Assembly (NCBI RefSeq): GCF_902497895.1
Contig: NZ_CABVHQ010000005.1
Location: forward strand, 62,001-126,000
From: Pseudomonas fluorescens
GTDB lineage: Bacteria; Pseudomonadota; Gammaproteobacteria; Pseudomonadales; Pseudomonadaceae
Direction of reading: 5' to 3'
DNA length: 64,000 bases
How positions within the stretch are numbered: position 1 is the first letter of the stretch; each line of letters opens with the position of its first letter. A program made the translations under genes and the position numbers. The notes beneath the pieces were generated by a model that saw only the letters and a list, made by a program, of their open reading frames with translations, was not told the DNA's origin and made no database searches. Below, in pieces: positions 1 to 9,220 of this stretch.

Positions 1-630
1 AAAGCCACGCGGCACGGCAGCCATTTCGACGTCTGGACCAGCTCGGCGATCATTGTCGGCTATGCGATCCCGGCGTTCCTGTTCGCCATCCTGCTGATCG
101 TGGTGTTCGCCGGTGGCAGTTACCTGGACTGGTTTCCGCTGCGCGGCCTGACCTCGAATAACTTTGACGAGCTGAGCTGGAGCGGCAAGATCCTCGACTA
201 CTTCTGGCACCTGGCGCTGCCGGTGACCGCGCTGGTGATCGGCAACTTCGCGACCATGACCCTGCTGACCAAAAACAGCTTCCTCGACGAGATCAACAAG
301 CAGTACGTGATTACCGCCAAGGCCAAGGGCCTGACCCAGCGCCGGGTCCTTTATGGCCATGTGTTCCGCAACGCCATGCTGCTGGTGATCGCCGGTTTCC
401 CCTCGGCCTTTATCGGCATCTTCTTCACCGGTTCCTTGCTGGTGGAGGTGATCTTCTCCCTCGACGGCCTGGGTCTGATGAGTTTCGAAGCGGCGATCAA
501 CCGCGATTACCCGGTAGTGTTCGGCACCCTGTTCATCTTCACCTTGCTGGGTCTGGTGGTGAAACTGATCGGCGACCTCACCTACACCCTGGTCGATCCG
601 CGCATCGACTTCGAAAGCCGGGAGCATTGA
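1..630 (+). CDS. yejB: Peptide ABC transporter permease YejB, 3' part (gene starts before the window)
   Basis: The frame is open from base 1 and ends in TGA at 628-630, giving the last 209 residues. It is an inner-membrane permease subunit of the YejABEF importer for oligopeptides and microcin C-like compounds. Several hydrophobic membrane segments are visible. The cytoplasmic EAA-type loop lies near bases 301-375 (reading [14 protein letters not shown]), the contact point for the ATPase. It is followed at one base by yejE and then yejF, a typical permease-permease-ATPase order. The substrate is inferred from the family; opp/dpp-type peptide permeases are the closest alternative. Confidence 0.9.
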   Translation, partial: KATRHGSHFDVWTSSAIIVGYAIPAFLFAILLIVVFAGGSYLDWFPLRGLTSNNFDELSWSGKILDYFWHLALPVTALVIGNFATMTLLTKNSFLDEINKQYVITAKAKGLTQRRVLYGHVFRNAMLLVIAGFPSAFIGIFFTGSLLVEVIFSLDGLGLMSFEAAINRDYPVVFGTLFIFTLLGLVVKLIGDLTYTLVDPRIDFESREH

Positions 631-631
631 G

Positions 632-1651
632 ATGACTCTATCCCCCCTCAATCGCCGCCGTTTCGAACTGTTTAAAGCCAACAAGCGGGGCTGGTGGTCG
701 CTGTGGCTGTTCCTGATCCTGTTCGGCCTGAGCCTGGGCGCCGAGCTGATCGCCAACGACAAACCGCTGGCGGTGCATTACGACGGCGACTGGTATTTCC
801 CGGCGCTCAAGCGCTACCCGGAAACCGCCTTCGGTGGTGAGTTCCCGCTGGAGGCCAACTACAAGAGCCCGTACATCCGCGAACTGCTGAAGGCCAAGGA
901 CGCCTGGATCCTCTGGGCACCGATCCCCTACAGCTACCAGAGCATCAACTACGACCTGAAAGTCCCGGCCCCCGCGCCACCCTCGGCCGATAACTGGCTG
1001 GGCACCGACGACCAGGGCCGCGATGTGCTGTCCCGGGTGATCTATGGCTTTCGGGTCTCGGTGCTGTTCGCCCTGACCCTGACCATCCTCAGCTCGATCA
1101 TCGGCGTGATCGCCGGGGCCTTGCAGGGTTTCTACGGCGGCTGGGTCGATCTTGCCGGGCAGCGCTTCCTGGAGATCTGGTCCGGGCTGCCGGTCCTGTA
1201 TTTGCTGATCATTCTCGCCAGCTTTGTGCAGCCAAACTTCTGGTGGCTGCTGGGGATCATGCTGCTGTTCTCCTGGATGAGCCTGGTGGACGTGGTGCGC
1301 GCCGAGTTCCTGCGCGGGCGCAACCTTGAATACGTGCGCGCCGCCCGAGCGCTGGGCATGCAGAACGGCGCGATCATGTTCCGGCACATCCTGCCCAATG
1401 CCATGGTCTCGACCATGACCTTCATGCCGTTCATCCTCACCGGCGCCATCGGCACCCTGACCGCCCTGGACTTCCTCGGTTTCGGCCTGCCGCCTGGCGC
1501 ACCGTCCCTCGGCGAACTGGTGGCCCAGGGCAAATCCAACCTGCAAGCGCCGTGGCTGGGCATGAGTGCCTTCGCCGTGCTGGCGATCATGTTGAGCCTG
1601 CTGGTATTTATCGGCGAGTCCGCTCGCGATGCCTTCGACCCGAGGAAGTAA
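632..1651 (+). CDS. yejE: Peptide ABC transporter permease YejE
   Basis: This 339-residue inner-membrane protein is the second permease of the Yej importer. A first membrane segment at about residues 20-40 is followed by a long periplasmic stretch with Trp/Tyr-rich sequence, as in YejE. The transmembrane domain then begins after LGTDDQGRDVLSR, a motif common to OppC/DppC-type permeases. The EAA loop reads YVRAARALGMQNGAIMFRH. The ATG lies one base after the yejB stop, and its stop lies just ahead of the yejF start, so the three genes are surely one transcript. Confidence 0.92.
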   Translation: MTLSPLNRRRFELFKANKRGWWSLWLFLILFGLSLGAELIANDKPLAVHYDGDWYFPALKRYPETAFGGEFPLEANYKSPYIRELLKAKDAWILWAPIPYSYQSINYDLKVPAPAPPSADNWLGTDDQGRDVLSRVIYGFRVSVLFALTLTILSSIIGVIAGALQGFYGGWVDLAGQRFLEIWSGLPVLYLLIILASFVQPNFWWLLGIMLLFSWMSLVDVVRAEFLRGRNLEYVRAARALGMQNGAIMFRHILPNAMVSTMTFMPFILTGAIGTLTALDFLGFGLPPGAPSLGELVAQGKSNLQAPWLGMSAFAVLAIMLSLLVFIGESARDAFDPRK

Positions 1652-1652
1652 A

Positions 1653-3263
<1,611 letters not shown>

Positions 3264-3283
3264 CCTGAAGAGAGGAGCAACAC

Positions 3284-4078
3284 ATGGGTTTTCTCGCCGG
3301 TAAGCGCGTACTGATCGTCGGTGTCGCCAGCAAGCTGTCCATCGCATCCGGCATCGCTGCCGCCATGCATCGCGAGGGCGCTGAGCTTGCCTTCACTTAT
3401 CAGAACGACAAGCTCAAGGGTCGTGTCGAAGAGTTCGCACAAAGCTGGGGTTCCAACCCTGACCTGTGCTTCCCGTGCGACGTGGCCAGCGATGAAGAAA
3501 TCACCAAGGTTTTCGTTGAGCTGGGCAAGAAGTGGGACGGCCTGGATTGCATCGTGCACTCCGTCGGCTTCGCCCCGGGCGACCAACTGGACGGCGACTT
3601 CACCGAAGCCACCACCCGTGAAGGTTTCCGCATCGCTCACGACATCAGCGCCTACAGCTTCGTGGCCCTGGCCAAGGCTGGCCGCGAAATGATGAAAGGC
3701 CGCAACGGCAGCCTGCTGACCCTGTCGTACCTGGGCGCCGAGCGCACCATGCCGAACTACAACGTCATGGGCATGGCCAAGGCTTCCCTGGAGGCTGGCG
3801 TGCGTTACCTGGCCGGCTCCCTGGGCCCGGATGGCACCCGCGTCAACTGTGTGTCGGCTGGCCCGATCCGCACCCTGGCCGCCTCCGGCATCAAGAACTT
3901 CCGCAAGATGCTGGCCGCCAACGAAGCGCAAACCCCGCTGCGTCGTAACGTCACCATCGACGAAGTCGGCAATGCCGGCGCCTTCCTGTGCTCGGACCTG
4001 GCGTCCGGCATCAGCGGCGAAATCATGTACGTGGATGGCGGCTTCAACACCACCGCCATGGGTAGCCTTGAAGAGTGA
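3284..4078 (+). CDS. fabI: Enoyl-[acyl-carrier-protein] reductase (NADH) FabI
   Basis: FabI reduces trans-2-enoyl-ACP in the last step of each fatty-acid elongation cycle, in the cytosol. The 264-residue length is normal. It is an atypical short-chain reductase: the N-terminal cofactor region reads [16 protein letters not shown], and the catalytic Tyr-x6-Lys appears as YNVMGMAK with a second conserved Tyr in SYLGAERT. A good ribosome site (AGAGGAG) precedes ATG 3284. It lies 20 bases after yejF and is followed by a strong terminator, so it closes the yej transcript or has its own promoter inside yejF. FabI is the triclosan-sensitive isoform of the family. Confidence 0.96.
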   Translation: MGFLAGKRVLIVGVASKLSIASGIAAAMHREGAELAFTYQNDKLKGRVEEFAQSWGSNPDLCFPCDVASDEEITKVFVELGKKWDGLDCIVHSVGFAPGDQLDGDFTEATTREGFRIAHDISAYSFVALAKAGREMMKGRNGSLLTLSYLGAERTMPNYNVMGMAKASLEAGVRYLAGSLGPDGTRVNCVSAGPIRTLAASGIKNFRKMLAANEAQTPLRRNVTIDEVGNAGAFLCSDLASGISGEIMYVDGGFNTTAMGSLEE

Positions 4079-4090
4079 TGCCCCTGCTGT

Positions 4091-4122
4091 GAAAAAACCC
4101 GCCGATTGGCGGGTTTTTTTAT
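4091..4122 (+). terminator. Rho-independent terminator after fabI
   Basis: A GC hairpin AACCCGCCGATTGGCGGGTT is followed by a run of seven T, starting 12 bases after the fabI stop codon. Confidence 0.9.
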
Positions 4123-4130
4123 GGCTGAAA

Positions 4131-4222
4131 GATCAAAAGATCGCAGCCTGCGGCAGCGAGTCACCCGCGACGTTCGGTTGAAACTCGATCCGTAGGAGCT
4201 GCCGCAGGCTGCGATCTTTTGG
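4131..4222. repeat. REP pair in inverted orientation
   Basis: Two copies of the REP element with core CTGCCGCAGGCTGCGATC face each other (4131-4156 on the minus strand, 4192-4222 on the plus strand). The first copy has lost its outer GCTCCTAC end. They sit between the fabI terminator and the convergent GGDEF gene, the usual place for such elements. Confidence 0.85.
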
Positions 4223-4256
4223 CCGCCCACGCAGGACCAAGCCTGAGGATGAGGGA

Positions 4257-5240
4257 CTAACGTCTTCTGAAAACTTGCTTATGGGCATGTATCGCCCAGT
4301 CGGCATCGGCCAGCAGACCCTCGATCGATTCGTGGCGCTGCAGGTCATATTCGATCTGGCCGACGCTGAAGCGGATGGCGTAGTCGCGCTGCAAGGTCGA
4401 GTTACGCTCATCCAGAATCTTTTGCAGGCGCGCCATGATCACTGAAGTCTCCACGTGATGGGAGCCGGTCAGCAACGCCACGAACTCATCCCCATCCAAA
4501 CGGCCGATCACATCGCTTTCACGAAACGCGATGCGAAGCATGTCAGCGAAGGTTTTAAGCGCGTTATCACGCTCGGCATGGCCGTACAGGTCGTTGATCT
4601 GCCTGGAATCGTCGAGATAAAAAAATAGCAGCGTCGCCGGTTTTTTCAACCGTTCACAGGCGCTCAACCCGTGTCGGGCCAGGGCCTCGAAACCATGGCG
4701 ATTGGACAGCAGCGTCAGTTCATCCATGCTCGCCACCTGCACTGCCGCCAACTCCTGCTCAGCCATGCGCGCAAGCTCTCGTAGCAACTCGCGCTCTTCG
4801 TCGTCCAGTTGGCGGGGTTTCGTGTCGATCAAGCACAAAGTGCCGAGCGTGCTGCCATTGGCGGCGGTCAGCGGGCAGCCTGCATAAAAACGAACGCCTG
4901 GATCGCCGACTACCAGCGGGTTGTCATGGAAGCGCTCATCGTGCTGCGCATCCGACACCATCAGGATGTGGTTCTCGAGGATCGCATGGCCACAAAAAGA
5001 AATATCACGCCCAGTCTCACTGGCCGCCAGCCCATCACAGGACTTGAACCACTGCCGGTCTGCGTCCACCAGACTGACCAGGGCGATCGGCACATTGAAC
5101 ACGCGCCTGGCCAAACGGGTCAGGCGATCGAAGCGCTCCTCCGGGGAAGTGTCGAGGACATTCAGCGAGCGTAAAGTCTCTACGCGGGCATTCTCATTGA
5201 CAGGTTTGATTGGGGTCAGCATCACGCACTCCCTTGGCAT
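4257..5240 (-). CDS. GAF-GGDEF protein, probable diguanylate cyclase
   Basis: This 327-residue protein has an N-terminal GAF-type sensor domain (about residues 30-165) and a C-terminal GGDEF domain (about 175-325). It has no membrane segment, so it should be cytosolic. The signature reads RLDGDEF, so the first Gly of GGDEF is Asp. An RxxD inhibitory-site motif (RESD) lies five residues upstream. The substrate-loop motif is FFYLDDSRQINDLYGH. Function would be synthesis of cyclic-di-GMP in response to a ligand or redox change; the altered signature may lower activity. Two starts are possible: ATG 5240 with AAAGGAAC upstream, or ATG 5222 with AAGGGAG upstream. Confidence 0.8.
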   Translation of the reverse strand: MPRECVMLTPIKPVNENARVETLRSLNVLDTSPEERFDRLTRLARRVFNVPIALVSLVDADRQWFKSCDGLAASETGRDISFCGHAILENHILMVSDAQHDERFHDNPLVVGDPGVRFYAGCPLTAANGSTLGTLCLIDTKPRQLDDEERELLRELARMAEQELAAVQVASMDELTLLSNRHGFEALARHGLSACERLKKPATLLFFYLDDSRQINDLYGHAERDNALKTFADMLRIAFRESDVIGRLDGDEFVALLTGSHHVETSVIMARLQKILDERNSTLQRDYAIRFSVGQIEYDLQRHESIEGLLADADWAIHAHKQVFRRR

Positions 5241-5264
5241 GTATGTTCCTTTGACCAGTCCACA

Positions 5265-5483
5265 CTACTCCTCGACATCTCTCACACTTGGCTGGGTCGT
5301 CTCCAGGCCGAACTGCAACGGCGAGTCGCCGGGGATGTGGCAGTTCTGGCAGCGCGGGCTCTGGAAGACTTTCTGCACAGTGGTAAAGGCTGCCAACGCC
5401 GCCTCATTGGCGGCAAACAAGTCCGGGGCATAGCCGCCCAGGCCGATTAACATTATCGATCCGAGAAACAGATGTCTTTTCAT
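5265..5483 (-). pseudogene. Truncated c-type cytochrome subunit (isoquinoline 1-oxidoreductase-like operon)
   Basis: A start at 5483 gives a signal peptide (MKRHLFLGSIMLIGLGG), the motif CQNCH for covalent haem, and then IPGDSPLQF. The frame ends after only 72 residues in unrelated-looking sequence. From memory, full-length members of this family continue for well over 100 residues with a second CxxCH. I therefore call it a 3'-truncated remnant. It ends 24 bases before the GGDEF gene start. A short functional haem peptide cannot be excluded. Confidence 0.6.
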
Positions 5484-5571
5484 CTCACACCCCGCCAGTT
5501 GCAATGGCAATTCGCGCAGGCGTTGACCGGTCAAGGCAAACACCGCGCTGGCCACCACCGAAGCCGGGATG
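5484..5571 (-). pseudogene. C-terminal remnant of a molybdopterin oxidoreductase large subunit
   Basis: Directly upstream of the cytochrome fragment, in the same open frame, the sequence reads ASVVASAVFALTGQRLRELP. This resembles the extreme C-terminus of the beta subunit of isoquinoline 1-oxidoreductase/aldehyde dehydrogenase enzymes, where A-x-ANALFALTGxRLRxLP is typical. Only about 30 residues are recognisable and no start or cofactor domain remains. Together with the cytochrome fragment it marks a deleted iorAB-like operon. Confidence 0.45.
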
Positions 5572-5720
5572 ACACAGGAGCGCAACGGTGCGCCATTGCG
5601 CCATGCCACAGCCAAACGTGGTGCCGTGGCCGTTTCCGGTCTACGCGCGCATTGGGTTATCCATACAGCTAAGCGCACTTTGCTGCGCAGGCCACCTTCA
5701 TCGACCATCGGTCATGCCAA

Positions 5721-5747
5721 GGCCGCCTTATTCGGGCGGTCTTTTTT
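5721..5747 (+). terminator. Orphan plus-strand terminator
   Basis: A stem GGCCGCC / GGGCGGTC with loop TTATTC is followed by six T. No plus-strand gene precedes it within the preceding 480 bases, so its gene may have been lost with the decayed operon beside it. Confidence 0.55.
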
Positions 5748-5849
5748 CACTCAGGGGTGAAGCTGCCTTTGTCGATCTACGGCACGGCCAGACGACTATC
5801 CGCAGGCTACGCTTTACTTCAGCGTGCCTACCGGAAGAGGGAAACCGCC

Positions 5850-6353
5850 ATGCAACGCATTCAGAAGATCACTCCATGCCTGTGGTTTGACGATCAGGCC
5901 GAGACCGCTGCCCGGTTTTATTGCTCGTTGTTCGATCACTCGAAAATCACTGGCATCACTCACTATGGCAAAGCCGGATTGGAGATTCACGAGCGGCCCG
6001 AAGGTTCGGTGATGACTGTCAGTTTCGAGCTCGATGGTCAGACGTTTACCGGGCTCAATGGCGGTCCTGTGTTCACCTTCAGCGAAGCCATTTCGCTGCA
6101 GGTCAATTGCCAGAACCAGGAGGAAGTCGATCATTTCTGGAACAGCCTGTCTGAAGGCGGCGACAAGCAGGCTCAGCAATGCGGCTGGCTCAAGGATAAG
6201 TTCGGTTTGTCCTGGCAGATCGTTCCAGTCGCCATGATGGACATGCTCAAAGATCCCGACACGACAAAGTCGCAACGGGTCATGCAAGCCATGCTGCAGA
6301 TGAAAAAGCTCGACATCTCCACGCTCCAGCGAGCCTTTACCGGTGAGAGCTAA
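5850..6353 (+). CDS. VOC-superfamily (PhnB/3-demethylubiquinone methyltransferase-like) protein
   Basis: This 167-residue cytosolic protein begins MQRIQKITPCLWFDDQAETA and shows the PhnB-like fold signature (AARFYCSLF, FELDGQTFTGLNGGP, CGWLKDKFGLSWQIVP). Members bind a metal or small ligand; most have no known reaction. The ATG at 5850 follows AAGAGGG at a good distance, and upstream in-frame starts lack such a site. Its end overlaps a possible GTG start of the AraC gene downstream, so the two may be co-transcribed. The specific substrate is not evident. Confidence 0.85.
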   Translation: MQRIQKITPCLWFDDQAETAARFYCSLFDHSKITGITHYGKAGLEIHERPEGSVMTVSFELDGQTFTGLNGGPVFTFSEAISLQVNCQNQEEVDHFWNSLSEGGDKQAQQCGWLKDKFGLSWQIVPVAMMDMLKDPDTTKSQRVMQAMLQMKKLDISTLQRAFTGES

Positions 6354-6390
6354 TACACTGCAGAACCGGCCTGCCGATGGACGCCCGACG

Positions 6391-7224
6391 ATGACCCGAA
6401 ACCTTGCGAAAGAGGCCGCCAAGGCGCCGCGCTTCTGGCGTGACCCAGCCCTGCCGTTCATCGAGGCGCGCTCCATCGCGGACGGCCGCGAGGTCTGCTA
6501 TTCCCGGCATTCCCACGAGCACTTTTCCATCGGTGCAATCACCGCGGGGCAAAGTACGTATATCCATGAAAACAGCCAGCTGCGGGTCGGCGCCGGCACG
6601 GTGGTGCTGATGAACCCTGGCGATGTCCACGCCTGCAATCCGATTGACGACCAGCCCTGGTCCTATCGCATGTTCTACGTCGATACGCCGTGGCTGACCG
6701 AGCTTCAGCACCGACTGGGTCTCAGCCCGGAGCTGGGCTTCAGGGCCTTTTCAACCACCCACAGCACCGACGCCCGCCTGTATGCAGGGCTGAACCGGCT
6801 GTATGAGGTGCTGATCGACGAACAGCTTGAAACACGGCACAAACACAAGGCCGCGGTGGCGTTTTTTGCCGAACTGCAGCAAAGACTCAACCCGGTAGAG
6901 CTCCCCGCTCGCGAAATCAACCTCAAGCTGGAACGGGCCGCAGCCTACATTCGCGACAACTGTACGTTGGCTTTGAAGCTCGAAGATATCTGCGAAGCGG
7001 CACAGCTCTCGGCCTCCTACCTGATCCGCGCCTTCAAACAGCACTACGGCATGACGCCCCATGCGTTCCTGGTTAACACCCGCATCCAGTTCGCCCAGGC
7101 GCAACTGCGCAGCGGCAAGTTGATTGCCGATGTCGCACTGGAGGCAGGGTTTGCCGATCAGGCGCATTTTCAACGAGCCTTTAAACAGCACATGGCCGCG
7201 ACGCCGGGGCAGTATCGGGGTTGA
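6391..7224 (+). CDS. AraC-family transcriptional regulator
   Basis: A 277-residue cytosolic regulator. The N-terminal half is an AraC-type cupin ligand domain (HSHEHFSIGAITAGQSTY, then LMNPGDVHACNP). The C-terminal 100 residues hold two helix-turn-helix units, the first around LEDICEAAQLSASYLIRAFK and the second around IADVALEAGFADQAHFQRAF. It faces a LysE exporter gene convergently. AraC proteins of this subtype often control amino-acid exporters, but the divergent arrangement expected for that is absent. An earlier GTG at 6343 would overlap the VOC gene; ATG 6391 is chosen, with a weak ribosome site. Confidence 0.88.
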   Translation: MTRNLAKEAAKAPRFWRDPALPFIEARSIADGREVCYSRHSHEHFSIGAITAGQSTYIHENSQLRVGAGTVVLMNPGDVHACNPIDDQPWSYRMFYVDTPWLTELQHRLGLSPELGFRAFSTTHSTDARLYAGLNRLYEVLIDEQLETRHKHKAAVAFFAELQQRLNPVELPAREINLKLERAAAYIRDNCTLALKLEDICEAAQLSASYLIRAFKQHYGMTPHAFLVNTRIQFAQAQLRSGKLIADVALEAGFADQAHFQRAFKQHMAATPGQYRG

Positions 7225-7253
7225 GCCACACCCGAGATTTCACTGGTACAGCA

Positions 7254-7411
7254 CAAGACCTTGTGGCGAGGGGGCTTGTCGGAACGCCGCACCGCCCCGT
7301 TGGGTCGCGCAGCGGCCCCAAAACCGCCCACCGTGATTCTTCAGCTAAAATGCATCAGCCGGATTACGACTACTTCGTAGCCGAGCGGGAGCAAGCTCCC
7401 TCGCCACAGGG
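7254..7411. repeat. Pseudomonas intergenic repeat, GTGGCGAGGGGGCTTG type
   Basis: The left end reads TTGTGGCGAGGGGGCTTG and the right end GGGAGCAAGCTCCCTCGCCACA, so the ends can pair. Between them lies CCCCGTTGGGTCGCGCAGCGGCCCC. This is a different family from the REP elements elsewhere in the window and fills the gap between two convergent genes. Confidence 0.7.
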
Positions 7412-7454
7412 GGCAGCGTACAACTTGGTTTAATTTGCCCAGAGCTCTCTGCGC

Positions 7455-8042
7455 CTACGGCAACACCAAATAAACCGCACTCGCCGCCAGCAACAATGCC
7501 ATCAACCGATTGAACAACCGCATCCCCTTCGGATTGCTTAAATAGTGCCGCAGAAAAGTCCCTGCATAAGCCCAGCACCCCACCGAGACATAACAAACCA
7601 CCAGATACACCGCGGCAAATTTCCAGATCAGCGACGCCTCGCCATTCGCCGCGAACGCGCCCATACCCGCCACGCAAGCCAGCCAGGCTTTCGGGTTGAG
7701 CCATTGCATGAGCGCACCATAGAACATCGACGGCGCCCTGCCCGTTCCATCCGTACTCAGCCGGCCATCGTCGATGGCCAGTTTGAAGGCCATGAACAAC
7801 AGAAACGCCACCCCGGCCAGCTGCACCACTCGCCTCAACGACGGCCAGAGCAGCAGCACTTCATGCAGGCCCAGGCCCATCAGGACCAACAGCAGAACAA
7901 AGCCCAGGGTCGCGCCGGCCACATGCCGCAGGCTGGCGCGAAACCCGAATTGCGCGCCCGAACTCAAGGCGATGATATTGACCGGTCCAGGGGTAATCGA
8001 GGAGGCCAGCGCAAACGCGGCCATGGAAACAATCAAGCTCAT
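7455..8042 (-). CDS. LysE/RhtB-family amino-acid exporter
   Basis: A 195-residue inner-membrane protein with about six hydrophobic segments. The N-terminus carries the family hallmark SSITPGPVNIIALSSGAQFG, and the conserved motif before segment four reads MQWLNPKAWLACVAG. Members export amino acids such as lysine, threonine or homoserine lactone by proton antiport. The actual substrate cannot be read from the sequence. ATG 8042 follows AAGAAGGTGTGCA. The nearest regulator is the convergent AraC gene. Confidence 0.9.
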   Translation of the reverse strand: MSLIVSMAAFALASSITPGPVNIIALSSGAQFGFRASLRHVAGATLGFVLLLVLMGLGLHEVLLLWPSLRRVVQLAGVAFLLFMAFKLAIDDGRLSTDGTGRAPSMFYGALMQWLNPKAWLACVAGMGAFAANGEASLIWKFAAVYLVVCYVSVGCWAYAGTFLRHYLSNPKGMRLFNRLMALLLAASAVYLVLP

Positions 8043-8273
8043 TGCACACCTTCTTCACTTCAGTGGAGGGTTATTCCTGAGCTCAAGTTAAAAGAGCGCT
8101 GCACCACCTGTATTGAAGAAAATACCCCTCGGGGCCCGGCAGCGAACGTGCCCCATACACTGATGTCTAACTATTGGATGGGATCGCGACCAGGCAAGGG
8201 CCTTAAGCTTACTTCAATCCGTCAACCCGGCTGCGAATCCCTGCACCGCACTCACTGCGAAGGAGATTCACAG

Positions 8274-8558
8274 ATGGTTACCCACTACAGGACCGCCGGG
8301 CATCTTGCCTGCGGTCACCATGGCGACAACCTCAGCTCCACCACTGAATTTGCGCGGGTCAAATGCCGCAGCTGCCGCAACACCGACGCCTTCAAAAATG
8401 CTCGAAAAGATAGCCGCAACGCAGCGCGCAGGGCCGCTCGCAAAGCCAAGATCCCTCATGCAGCGGTTGACTGGCGCGTGTCCTGGATACAAAGACTTAC
8501 CGACATGCCCGGCCAGCAACGCCTCCCTAGAGGTTTCAGTGGTCAGCCTTACGTCTAG
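8274..8558 (+). CDS. Small basic protein with Cys/His cluster, unknown function
   Basis: A 94-residue protein starting at ATG 8274, chosen because AAGGAGA lies eight bases upstream. The first third contains C-G-H-H and later C-R-S-C (HLACGHHGDNLS then VKCRSCRNTD), a pattern that could bind one zinc ion. A strongly basic helix follows (NARKDSRNAARRAARKAK). Small size, a zinc-ribbon-like cluster and a basic tail suggest nucleic-acid or ribosome contact, but this is inference. I do not recognise a named family. It stands alone, upstream of a convergent gene block. Confidence 0.55.
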   Translation: MVTHYRTAGHLACGHHGDNLSSTTEFARVKCRSCRNTDAFKNARKDSRNAARRAARKAKIPHAAVDWRVSWIQRLTDMPGQQRLPRGFSGQPYV

Positions 8559-8607
8559 CGTCCATGCACACATTCACCGGCGGAATGAGTGATGCCCGCC
8601 ATCCATG

Positions 8608-8633
8608 AAAAAGCCCGGCGATTCGCCGGGCTT
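8608..8633 (-). terminator. Terminator of the five-gene envelope operon
   Basis: On the minus strand the hairpin AAGCCCGGCGAATCGCCGGGCTT is followed by T residues. It lies about 20 bases after the stop of the last gene (8655). Confidence 0.85.
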
Positions 8634-8654
8634 CAGAGACAACGAACCGCCAGG

Positions 8655-9131
8655 TCAGCTGCGGGATTCATTGTTCAGGTCGGCCAGCTCTTCCTGGATG
8701 TCCTCATCGACATCAGTGAACGCTTTCTGCATATCAGCCATCAGACTGTTCTGAACCTTCACGGCTTTCTGGGCAAGCGCACGCCCATCCTCGGAGTTCA
8801 TGATTATTGCCATCGCATTCGCCGGATCCTTGTTGGCCTTGATGATGAGTTCGAGCTCATCGTCATCGAAACTGGATGCATAGGACTCTACGAAAACGTC
8901 CTTCAAGTCGTCTTTGGATACGTGTTCCTGGATGACCTTCTTGATCGATGCCGCGGGCACATGGCTGTATTGGGTGGAGTAGCCAGCAGTTGCCATATTG
9001 ACAACCATCTTGTACTGCCCGTCCATATCGAGGCTGTCGGCGAGCTTTTCTGCTGTGTCAGTACTGCCGCCGCAACCAGCCAGGAGCGCAGCACAGAGTG
9101 TCGTCAGCGCCCATTTGGAAATATTGATCAT
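8655..9131 (-). CDS. Putative lipoprotein, DUF2059-like
   Basis: The 158-residue product has a lipoprotein signal with lipobox LLAGC at residues 17-21, so it should be anchored to a membrane facing the periplasm. The mature part is acidic and helical. The segment VESYASSFDDDELELIIKAN followed by sequence ending SEDGRALAQKA resembles the DUF2059 pattern (FT..EL..L..FY.S..GK...K), a weak match made by eye. It is the last gene of a five-gene minus-strand block and is followed by a terminator. No enzymatic motif is visible. Confidence 0.7.
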   Translation of the reverse strand: MINISKWALTTLCAALLAGCGGSTDTAEKLADSLDMDGQYKMVVNMATAGYSTQYSHVPAASIKKVIQEHVSKDDLKDVFVESYASSFDDDELELIIKANKDPANAMAIIMNSEDGRALAQKAVKVQNSLMADMQKAFTDVDEDIQEELADLNNESRS

Positions 9132-9220
9132 GAAAGGTCCTGTTCTTTGGCTTGCAGGGATTAATGATGTGCGCCCGGGAGCCCGGAGAACCGCGCTCCC
9201 GGGATTGCGACTTGAGCCGA

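Noticed and set aside
638..1546. Minus-strand open frame opposite yejE
   Set aside because: Antisense shadow with His/Gln-rich sequence and no ribosome site; the plus-strand permease is clear.
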